Source: Clostridiaceae bacterium UBA4839
GTDB lineage: Bacteria > Bacillota > Clostridia > Clostridiales > Caloramatoraceae
Direction: 5' to 3'
DNA: 14,217 bases
Assembly: GCA_002400085.1 (NCBI GenBank)
Contig: DHEX01000002.1
Coordinates: forward strand, 17,955-32,171
In this document: positions 7,068 through 13,333 of the stretch, piece after piece
Layout of the letters: each line of letters begins with the position of its first letter
How positions within the stretch are numbered: the first letter of the stretch is position 1
Made by a program: the position numbers and the translations under genes
Notes under the pieces: generated by a model
What the model was told of the DNA's origin: nothing
Databases searched by the model: none
What the model saw: the letters and a program-made list of their open reading frames with translations, nothing else

Positions 7068-7143
7068 GGGCGCTTAGCTCAGCTGGGAGAGCATCTGCCT
7101 TACAAGCAGAGGGTCACAGGTTCGAGCCCTGTAGTACCCACCA
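7068..7143 (+). tRNA. tRNA-Val (anticodon TAC)
   Basis: A complete 76-base cloverleaf includes the encoded CCA. The D stem is GCTC/GAGC, the anticodon stem TCTGC/GCAGA with loop CTTACAA, and the T stem ACAGG/CCTGT with loop TTCGAGC. The anticodon TAC reads valine codons. The acceptor arms GGGCGCT and AGTACCC leave one C-A mismatch at pair 4 and a G-U at pair 5, which is unusual. Confidence 0.95.
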
Positions 7144-7145
7144 AT

Positions 7146-7221
<76 letters not shown>

Positions 7222-7224
7222 TAT

Positions 7225-7309
7225 GGATTGGTTCCCGAGTGGCTAAAGGGGGCAGACTGTAAATCTGTTGGCTCAGCCTTCGGTGGTTCGAATCCACCCC
7301 AATCCACCA
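7225..7309 (+). tRNA. tRNA-Tyr (anticodon GTA)
   Basis: An 85-base class II tRNA has acceptor arms GGATTGG/CCAATCC, anticodon loop CTGTAAA (anticodon GTA), a long variable arm around GGCTCAGCC, T loop TTCGAAT and encoded CCA. It is the last gene of the three-tRNA operon. Confidence 0.96.
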
Positions 7310-7311
7310 AA

Positions 7312-7346
7312 AAATGACTTTGAATATTCAAAGTCATTTTTATTTT
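7312..7346 (+). terminator. Terminator of the tRNA operon
   Basis: The perfect inverted repeat AAATGACTTTGAA/TTCAAAGTCATTT is followed by TTTTATTTT. It starts three bases after the tRNA-Tyr CCA. Confidence 0.9.
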
Positions 7347-7438
7347 GATCCGATGACTACTATCCGTAATCTCCTGCTTGATGCAGGGAATAATGGCTGC
7401 TACGCCCCTGGATCGGTTCTTCTAAGAATCGCCTTATG
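7347..7438. repeat. Third unit of the structured ~90-bp repeat
   Basis: It is closely similar to unit A at 1125-1216. It begins CCGATGACTACTATCCGTAAT, has an inner stem of CCGTAATCTCCTGC against GCAGGGAATAATGG, and ends CCCCTGGATCGGTTCTTCTAAG. The outer arms GATCC/GGATC and CCGAT/ATCGG can pair. It sits directly after the tRNA terminator, just as the other copies follow the spoIID terminator. The loop and lower stem differ from unit A, yet pairing is kept. Confidence 0.75.
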
Positions 7439-7498
7439 GCAAGTTGTGTTTAAATTGTAAATAAAATATTAATATGGCTTATGAAGCTTATATATATA

Positions 7499-7526
7499 TT
7501 GACACCTTAGTACAGATAGTGATAAT
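7499..7526 (+). promoter_or_regulatory. Sigma-A promoter of metK
   Basis: A perfect TTGACA (7499-7504) is followed after 16 bases by GATAAT (7521-7526); an alternative -10 is TAATAT at 7523-7528 with an 18-base spacer. It lies about 25 bases before the S-box. Confidence 0.75.
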
Positions 7527-7550
7527 ATAAATCATGATAATTGAATAAGA

Positions 7551-7654
7551 ACTCTTATCCAGAGAGGTGGAGGGACTGGCCCGATGAAACCCGGCAACCT
7601 GTGCACAGCGCAAGGTGCCAACTCCTGCAGAATAAAATTCTGAGAGATGAGGGA
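7551..7654 (+). promoter_or_regulatory. SAM-I riboswitch (S-box)
   Basis: The aptamer shows the S-box core in order: CTTATCCAGAGAGGTGGAGG, then GACTGGCCCGATGAAACCC, GGCAACC, GGTGCCAACTCC and GAGAGATGAGGGA, which closes helix P1 with CTCTTATC. It binds S-adenosylmethionine, the product of the downstream metK, and promotes termination when SAM is plentiful. This is direct product feedback. Confidence 0.97.
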
Positions 7655-7670
7655 TAATGTTTGTACATTA

Positions 7671-7701
7671 ATGCCTTTTCTTTTGGAAAAGGCATTTTTT
7701 T
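7671..7701 (+). terminator. Riboswitch-controlled terminator
   Basis: ATGCCTTTTC-TTTT-GGAAAAGGCAT is followed by a T run to 7701. It lies 17 bases after the S-box and about 140 bases before metK, as expected for the regulated terminator. No antiterminator pairing was worked out in detail. Confidence 0.9.
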
Positions 7702-7732
7702 AATGCATTTTAGACACAAAACAAAGTTTAAT

Positions 7733-7815
7733 AAGAATCTATATTAATTACAGCTAAGCTTCAGATCAGGTTTAAAATACCTGAATCAAGTTTAAATTGA
7801 TTTGAGTAGATTCTT
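7733..7815 (+). other. Folded metK leader between terminator and SD
   Basis: The arms AAGAATCTA (7733-7741) and TAGATTCTT (7807-7815) are perfect complements and enclose two smaller hairpins: TCAGGT/ACCTGA and TCAA/TTGA. Together they could form a three-way junction ending 13 bases before the metK SD. The role is unknown; it is not part of the S-box. Confidence 0.5.
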
Positions 7816-7839
7816 TTATATAATAAGGGAGGGTTATAA

Positions 7840-9018
7840 TTGGTAAAGAAATTATTTACATCAGAATCAGTTACAGAGGGGCATCCAGATAAAATGTGTG
7901 ACCAAATTTCAGATGCTGTCCTTGATGCTATAATTGCTCAGGACCCTAATGCAAGAGTTGCCCTTGAAACAACAGCATGTACTGGAATGATACACCTTAT
8001 GGGAGAGATCACAACAAATTGTTATGTTGATATTCCAAAGGTAGTAAGAGAAACAGTAGCAGAAATAGGATATACAAGAGCTAAATTTGGCTTTGATGCT
8101 GCTACATGTGGAGTATTAGTTTCTATTGATGAGCAGTCACCAGATATTGCTATGGGAGTTAACAAGGCTCTTGAGGCAAAGAATGGGGAAATGGATGAAA
8201 TTGAGGCTATTGGAGCAGGGGACCAGGGAATGATGTTTGGTTTTGCCTGCAATGAAACTCCAGAGTATATGCCTCTTCCAATTGCTATGGCACATAAGCT
8301 TTCAAGAAAGCTTGCTGAAGTTAGAAAAAGTGGTACATTAAGCTACCTAAGGCCAGATGGAAAGACACAGGTTACAGTTGAATATGATGATGGGAAGCCT
8401 GCTAGAATTGATGCTATAGTTGTTTCAACTCAGCATGATCCAAATATTACAAGAGAACAAATTGAAAAAGATATAATTAAATACGTAATTAAACCTGTAG
8501 TTCCAGAAAAATTCCTTGATGATAATACAAAGTATTATATAAATCCAACTGGAAGATTTGTAGTTGGAGGACCACAGGGAGACTCAGGGCTTACTGGAAG
8601 AAAGATTATTGTTGATACTTATGGTGGAATGGGAAGACATGGCGGCGGAGCTTTTTCAGGAAAAGATCCAACAAAGGTTGACCGTTCAGCTTCTTATGCT
8701 GCAAGATGGGTTGCAAAGAACTTAGTTGCTGCAGGAGTTGCTGATAGACTTGAAGTATCTCTCGCATATGCAATAGGAGTTGCAAGGCCAGTTTCAATAG
8801 ATGTTGATACTTTTGGAACTGGGAAAATAGAGGATGAAAAGATTGTTAATATAATTAAAAAGGTATTCGATTTAAGACCAGCTGCAATTATAAGGGATCT
8901 TGATCTTAGAAAGCCAATTTACAAACAAGTTGCAGCTTATGGACATTTTGGAAGACCAGATCTTGATTTATCCTGGGAAAGACTTAACAAAGTAGATGAA
9001 ATTAAAAAATATCTATAA
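7840..9018 (+). CDS. metK: S-adenosylmethionine synthetase
   Basis: MetK joins methionine and ATP to make S-adenosylmethionine, the cell's main methyl donor, releasing phosphate and pyrophosphate. The 392-residue protein is full length for the family. It carries SESVTEGHPDK (residues 8-18, with the catalytic His15 and metal-binding Asp17), the ATP-binding signature GAGDQGMMFGFA (125-136) and the Gly-rich loop GGGAFSGKDPTKVDRSA (268-284). The start is TTG 7840, six bases after GGGAGGG. Expression is controlled by the S-box upstream. No methionine pathway genes adjoin it. A large palindrome follows the stop codon and may act as its terminator. Confidence 0.99.
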   Translation: MVKKLFTSESVTEGHPDKMCDQISDAVLDAIIAQDPNARVALETTACTGMIHLMGEITTNCYVDIPKVVRETVAEIGYTRAKFGFDAATCGVLVSIDEQSPDIAMGVNKALEAKNGEMDEIEAIGAGDQGMMFGFACNETPEYMPLPIAMAHKLSRKLAEVRKSGTLSYLRPDGKTQVTVEYDDGKPARIDAIVVSTQHDPNITREQIEKDIIKYVIKPVVPEKFLDDNTKYYINPTGRFVVGGPQGDSGLTGRKIIVDTYGGMGRHGGGAFSGKDPTKVDRSASYAARWVAKNLVAAGVADRLEVSLAYAIGVARPVSIDVDTFGTGKIEDEKIVNIIKKVFDLRPAAIIRDLDLRKPIYKQVAAYGHFGRPDLDLSWERLNKVDEIKKYL

Positions 9019-9038
9019 GTAAAAATGCTATTTACAGA

Positions 9039-9107
9039 TGGGAGCTGTCACACTAGGAATTTACATACAATATATTGTATGTAAATTCCTTAGTGCAACA
9101 GCTCCCA
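9039..9107. repeat. Near-perfect 69-bp palindrome after metK
   Basis: The arms TGGGAGCTGT...CACTA-GGAATTTACATACAAT pair with ATTGTATGTAAATTCC-TTAGTG...ACAGCTCCCA, interrupted by only small bulges. There is no clean T run after it (TTTACTTTTCTG). It may end metK transcription, but its length is more like a repetitive palindromic element. Confidence 0.65.
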
Positions 9108-9133
9108 TTTACTTTTCTGTTGTTCGCAAAGAA

Positions 9134-9281
9134 GTAGGGAACGGTCTTGACCGTTCCGCCCCACCTAAATTCTGATCGCCCTGCAAATGCCATAGAATGA
9201 GATTGTTACTAGGTGTTGGCACCATTCCGTTCTCCTAGATTTCGTTCGTTTATCAACGGAACGGTCAAGACCGTTCCCTAC
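9134..9281. mobile_element. Small element with palindromic 25-bp inverted ends
   Basis: The 25-base ends (9134-9158 and 9257-9281) are exact inverted copies starting GTAGGGAACGG. Each end contains GGAACGGTC-TT/AA-GACCGTTCC, which is itself a palindrome. The 98-base centre shows no gene. The layout resembles the GTAGGG-type palindromic repeats common between genes in Clostridia. The rest of the 9108-9417 gap holds an 11-base inverted pair (GAGATTGTTAC at 9199, complement at 9347) and fragments of the two other repeat families. Confidence 0.7.
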
Positions 9282-9322
9282 ATGTGTTCATTCCATATAT
9301 TTTTCTTATCCCCACTGTCTTT
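9281..9322. repeat. Fragment of the 4400-type MITE-like element
   Basis: TGTTCATTCCATATATTTTT and the following CTTATC match the complement of the left inner part of the element at 4443-4470. Only about 40 bases are recognisable; it abuts the palindrome-ended element. Confidence 0.55.
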
Positions 9323-9370
9323 GTGCTTTTATAATCATGATATTTTGTAACAATCTCGGGCTCACTCGCT

Positions 9371-9400
9371 CGATGGCTGCCAGCCGTATATTCATCCGCT
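9371..9400. repeat. Degenerate trace of the structured ~90-bp repeat
   Basis: CGATGGCTGCCAGCCGTATA resembles the beginning of the units at 1125 and 7347 (CGATGGCTGCTACCATCCGT). The rest of the unit is absent. This is a weak match and may be chance. Confidence 0.3.
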
Positions 9401-9417
9401 TCACCTGATTATAGGAA

Positions 9418-10695
9418 TTACTTGGTTACATTGATGCAGACAGAAGGATCTTCTGAAAGATTTTTTGGCTTTTTTATAAATAAGAGGGAAGAAGCAAGTC
9501 TAAGAGCAGCAATAAGAACAAAGGAATCCTTAAAATCTATAAGCTTATAAATTTTCATACCAACCCAAGGCGCAACAATAAGTGTAAGATTGGTTGCCAA
9601 ATTATAAAAGGCTATATAGGTAGTCCTGTTTTCCCTGGGGGAAATTTCATATAATATATTTAAAAGCATTAAAAGAACTGCTGATTGAGAAAAACCTATA
9701 ATTCCTGTAAAATACGCTACGTGCCTCATATTTCTTGCAAATATATATAAAATTGGATTAAATGCCATACCAACAGCACCAAGGGCAAGACCAAGGGTAT
9801 TTCCGTTTTTCTCAGTAAACTTTCTCCAATAGGTGTATCCAATAGCCATAAAAATTCCATTTATAGTAGTTATTATTCCAGACCAAAGTTCATTTGTATG
9901 CAGCACATCTACCTCATAAGTTAGAAATAATGGCCATCCCATCTGCCATGAAAAATGAAATGCAATAACACCAATCATAAAATAAACGTATTTTTTTTGC
10001 TTCAGCATTGTTTTTAAAAATTTAAATGAAAGAGGGTTATCCCCTGTAGATACTTCTATAAAGCTATTGTTCTTATTTTCTTTATGAAGATAAAGAGTAA
10101 TAACCTCAAGAATCCCAAAAATAAAAGCTGTAACAAATGCAATTTGATAGTATCTTAAAAAGTTTTCTCCTTTTGCATATTTAGAAAGTATGACTCCAGC
10201 TGACAGTGTTGTTATTGTTCCTGCTGCTGTAGATAAAGTATTCCTAATAGAAAGATATTTGCCTCTATCTGAAGGTTTAAATGTATCTGCGAAAAATGAC
10301 TGCCACATAAAGTTTGCAATAGAACCTGGGAAATTTAGAGAGCTGTATAAGAACACAAAAAATAATGCTCTGTATTTTTCATTTATTAATGTGATGAACG
10401 CCATTAGAAGATAAAAAGATCTTGCAGTAAGAAATAACAAACTTGCAATTTTCTTTTTATTTTTACAATTTGATGCAAACCTAGTGCCAATGATTATGGC
10501 AACAACACTAAAAAATGCAGGAAGAGAGTTGAGCATTGAAACAAGATTATCGCTGGCATTCAGTCTCTTTATAAATAGTCCTGCAAATGATGCTACCATA
10601 TTTATTGATATATATTGAAATATCCCATTCAAATTATTTAATGCAGCATTTCTAGATTGTGTAGATTTAAACCGCACCTTTTTTAATTTAAACAA
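9418..10695 (-). CDS. MFS transporter, substrate unknown
   Basis: The 425-residue protein has about twelve membrane segments in two halves separated by a charged loop (LYLHKENKNNSFIEVSTGDN), as expected for the major facilitator superfamily. The loop after the second segment (GTRFASNCKNKKKI) is a degenerate form of MFS motif A (GxxxDRxGRR). The substrate cannot be inferred. The start is taken as TTG (complement of 10693-10695), nine bases after GGGGGG; the frame is open to a TTG at 10725 that lies upstream of this SD. It is single, transcribed against metK and recD2, and has its own promoter at 10730-10759. I see no terminator directly after it. Confidence 0.85.
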   Translation of the reverse strand: MFKLKKVRFKSTQSRNAALNNLNGIFQYISINMVASFAGLFIKRLNASDNLVSMLNSLPAFFSVVAIIIGTRFASNCKNKKKIASLLFLTARSFYLLMAFITLINEKYRALFFVFLYSSLNFPGSIANFMWQSFFADTFKPSDRGKYLSIRNTLSTAAGTITTLSAGVILSKYAKGENFLRYYQIAFVTAFIFGILEVITLYLHKENKNNSFIEVSTGDNPLSFKFLKTMLKQKKYVYFMIGVIAFHFSWQMGWPLFLTYEVDVLHTNELWSGIITTINGIFMAIGYTYWRKFTEKNGNTLGLALGAVGMAFNPILYIFARNMRHVAYFTGIIGFSQSAVLLMLLNILYEISPRENRTTYIAFYNLATNLTLIVAPWVGMKIYKLIDFKDSFVLIAALRLASSLLFIKKPKNLSEDPSVCINVTK

Positions 10696-10729
10696 AAAGC
10701 AATTCCCCCCATTAAATGAAATCAAAGAT

Positions 10730-10759
10730 ATTATAACCGCTTTTAATACTATATTTCAA
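10730..10759 (-). promoter_or_regulatory. Sigma-A promoter of the MFS gene
   Basis: On the minus strand TTGAAA (10759-10754), an 18-base spacer and a perfect TATAAT (10735-10730) are found 35 bases before the start codon. Confidence 0.7.
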
Positions 10760-10818
10760 TTCTAAAATAAAAAATTATGATCAAATGATTTTTAGAAGAG
10801 CTGATCCAAAGATGTAGC

Positions 10819-10926
10819 ATGGGGCTGTTACAAAATACCCTTCCCATGATAACTATCGGAATCAATTCAATTTTAATAATAAATATCATATATGTATTAT
10901 ATGAGAACAAAAGTGGGAAGGATTTT
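10819..10926. repeat. AT-rich stretch flanked by an imperfect inverted repeat
   Basis: AAAATACCCTTCCCA and TGGGAAGGATTTT (ending near 10926) form an imperfect inverted pair. The left side continues outward as TGGGGCTGTTAC, which resembles the outer arm of the palindrome at 9039. This may be a decayed palindromic element. No gene is visible between the MFS promoter and recD2. Confidence 0.4.
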
Positions 10927-10944
10927 ATTAAGTATCTTTAATCC

Positions 10945-11030
10945 TTAGAACATCTTTGCAAACGGGAAAAGTGAATGGAATATATTTTTCTTATCGCAGC
11001 GGTGGATTAAATCTAAATTACGAATTACAG
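10945..11030. repeat. Solo right end of the MITE-like element
   Basis: These 86 bases match 4590-4674 almost exactly (one added A and a few substitutions), from TTAGAACATCTTTGCAAACG through CTTATCGCAGCGGTG to the terminal GAATTACAG. The left half of the element is missing. The end lies just upstream of the recD2 promoter. Confidence 0.85.
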
Positions 11031-11053
11031 TTAAGTTTAGCTTATGTTATAAT
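11024..11053 (+). promoter_or_regulatory. recD2 promoter with extended -10
   Basis: TGTTATAAT (11045-11053) is a perfect extended -10 element. ATTACA at 11024-11029, 18 bases upstream, is a 4/6 match to the -35 box and belongs to the end of the repeat at 10945-11030. The -10 is also the left arm of the inverted repeat TATAATCTTC / GAAGATTATA (11048-11080). Confidence 0.65.
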
Positions 11054-11080
11054 CTTCTATAGAAGAAAGCGAAGATTATA
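11048..11080. repeat. Inverted repeat over the recD2 -10 and leader
   Basis: TATAATCTTC (11048-11057) and GAAGATTATA (11071-11080) are perfect 10-base complements with a 13-base centre. The left arm overlaps the -10 hexamer and the right arm touches the SD. It could be an operator, since the transcript would start near 11060 and lose the left arm. Confidence 0.5.
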
Positions 11081-11093
11081 GGAGATGTTTATT

Positions 11094-13316
11094 GTGGAAA
11101 TCCAAGGTGTCGTTGATCAAATAGTATATAAGAATGATGATAATGGATATGTAGTTTTAAAACTCAAAACAAAGGATGATTTAATAGCAGCAGTTGGATA
11201 TGTTCCTTTTATAACAGAAGGACAGAGGATTAAAATTGAAGGCGAATGGGTAATTCATCCTACATTTGGGCAGCAGGTTAAAATTAAAAGCTGTGAAGAA
11301 ATTTTACCCTCTAATATTGAAGGAATTGAAAGATATCTGTCTTCAGGGCTTATACCTGGAATTGGACCTGTTACTGCTAAAAATATTGTAAAAAAATTTG
11401 GTGAGGATTCCCTGGATATAATTGAAATGAACCCGGGAAAGCTTAAAGAAGTAGATGGAATTGGTGAAAAGAAAGCTTTTGCTATAAGTGAAGCTTTTAA
11501 AGAGCAGAGGGAATTAAAGAATGTTATGGTTTTTCTTCAAACTTATGGTGTAAGCACTGCTTACGGAATAAAGATTTTTAAGAAATATGGACAAAACACA
11601 ATAAATACTGTCAGAGAAAATCCCTATAAGCTTTGTGAAGATATATCAGGGATTGGTTTTAAAACTGCAGATAGGATAGCAAGAAACTTAGGTATGCCTC
11701 TCAATTCAATTGAAAGGGCAAAGGCAGGAATAAAATATATTCTTTATTCATTTACAGCTAACGGCCATACTTATCTTCCTATGAAAAATTTATTGCTTGA
11801 AAGTAAAAGGCTTTTAAATATCCCAGAAGAAATAATAAAAGAAGCAGTTTCAATCTCAGCTGCATCCAAGGATATTGTTATCGAAGGTGAGGAATATTCT
11901 TCAACTAATGTTTATCTTTCATCTTTTTATTATGCTGAGCTTGGGGTGGCAAGAAGGCTTATTGAGATTTCACTTTCAGGTACAGAAAAGAACTTATATG
12001 GAATTGATGAAGAAATAAATTCATATGAAAAAGAAAATAATATAGAATTTGCTGATGAGCAAAGGCAGGCAATTACAGCAGGAGTAAAGGAAGGACTTTG
12101 TATTATAACTGGCGGCCCTGGGACAGGTAAGACTACAATAATTAAATGTATGATAAGGATTTTTGAAAAGATGGGCCTTACTGTAGTTCTTGGAGCTCCT
12201 ACTGGAAGGGCTGCTAAAAGAATTACGGAAACTACAGGACGTGAAGCTAAGACAATACACAGGCTTCTTGAGATGGAGTTTATATCTTCAGATGATAGCC
12301 CTTCTTTTGTAAGAGATGAAGGCAATCCAATAGAAGCTGATGTAATAATTATTGATGAGGCTTCTATGATTGATATACTGCTTATGAACAGCCTTTTAAA
12401 AGCTTTAGCTCCTGGAGCTAAGCTTATACTTGTTGGAGATGTAGATCAGCTTCCATCAGTTGGTCCCGGGAATGTGCTAAGAGATATGATTGAAAGCAAA
12501 GTAATAACCACTGTAAGGCTAAGACATATTTATAGGCAAGCGGATGAAAGCCTTATTACTGTAAATGCTCATAGAATAAACGATGGAGAAATGCCATTTT
12601 TAAATGATAGGGATAAGGATTTTTTCTTTATTCAAAAAAATGCAAATCATGAGATTGTAGATGAAATATTAGATCTTATAAAAAACAGACTTCCATTTTT
12701 TAAAGATGGATTTGATCCTATAAAGGATATGCAAATCCTTTCTCCTACAAGGAAAGGCGAAATTGGAATATATAATTTAAACAAAAGAATTCAGGAAATT
12801 TTAAACCCGCCTTCAAAAGATAAGGCTGAAAGGGATTTAAAGGATTTTATTTTCAGAGAAGGCGACAAGGTTATGCAGATTAAAAATAACTATAACCTTG
12901 AATGGACAAAAATAAATGGATCAGGGGAAGCGAGCGGCACTGGAGTCTTTAACGGGGATATTGGATATATAAAAGAAATTGACAATGAAAATAAAAGGCT
13001 TTTGGTAGTATTTGATGATGACAGACAGGTTTATTATGATTTTATAAATTTAGATGAGCTTGAGCTTGCTTATGCTATTACTATACATAAAAGTCAGGGA
13101 AGCGAGTTTAAAGTAGTGCTGATACCTATTTCCTATGGACCGCCCATGCTTATGACCAGAAATCTTATATATACAGCGGTTACAAGGGCAAAGGACCTTG
13201 TAGTTCTTGTGGGATTAAAACAAGCACTTTATGTTATGATAAATAACAATACAATAACAGAAAGATTTTCAAACCTTAAACAGAGAATTATAAACTTTGT
13301 GAGTTTAATAAAATAA
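11094..13316 (+). CDS. recD2: RecD2 (RecD-like) 5'-3' DNA helicase
   Basis: RecD2 is a superfamily 1B helicase that works without RecBC and is linked to replication fork maintenance and repair. The 740-residue product fits the family. It has an N-terminal OB-like region (about 1-75), helix-hairpin-helix repeats (LIPGIGPVTAKNIVKKFG and VDGIGEKKAFAI, about 86-135; another at GIGFKTADRIAR, about 185-198), Walker A GGPGTGKTT (about 340-348), Walker B IIIDEASM (about 418-425), motif III GDVDQLPSVGPG and the C-terminal YAITIHKSQGSEF and YTAVTRAKDLV. The start is taken as GTG 11094, nine bases after AGGAG; the in-frame ATG at 11085 overlaps this SD. The ComFA-like gene begins 17 bases after its stop and is probably cotranscribed. 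Confidence 0.97.
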   Translation: MEIQGVVDQIVYKNDDNGYVVLKLKTKDDLIAAVGYVPFITEGQRIKIEGEWVIHPTFGQQVKIKSCEEILPSNIEGIERYLSSGLIPGIGPVTAKNIVKKFGEDSLDIIEMNPGKLKEVDGIGEKKAFAISEAFKEQRELKNVMVFLQTYGVSTAYGIKIFKKYGQNTINTVRENPYKLCEDISGIGFKTADRIARNLGMPLNSIERAKAGIKYILYSFTANGHTYLPMKNLLLESKRLLNIPEEIIKEAVSISAASKDIVIEGEEYSSTNVYLSSFYYAELGVARRLIEISLSGTEKNLYGIDEEINSYEKENNIEFADEQRQAITAGVKEGLCIITGGPGTGKTTIIKCMIRIFEKMGLTVVLGAPTGRAAKRITETTGREAKTIHRLLEMEFISSDDSPSFVRDEGNPIEADVIIIDEASMIDILLMNSLLKALAPGAKLILVGDVDQLPSVGPGNVLRDMIESKVITTVRLRHIYRQADESLITVNAHRINDGEMPFLNDRDKDFFFIQKNANHEIVDEILDLIKNRLPFFKDGFDPIKDMQILSPTRKGEIGIYNLNKRIQEILNPPSKDKAERDLKDFIFREGDKVMQIKNNYNLEWTKINGSGEASGTGVFNGDIGYIKEIDNENKRLLVVFDDDRQVYYDFINLDELELAYAITIHKSQGSEFKVVLIPISYGPPMLMTRNLIYTAVTRAKDLVVLVGLKQALYVMINNNTITERFSNLKQRIINFVSLIK

Positions 13317-13333
13317 AATGGAGTGTGTGCTTT

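Noticed and set aside
11930..12325. A 131-codon minus-strand open frame inside recD2
   Set aside because: It is antisense to the Walker A/B region of recD2 and has no SD or recognisable motif.
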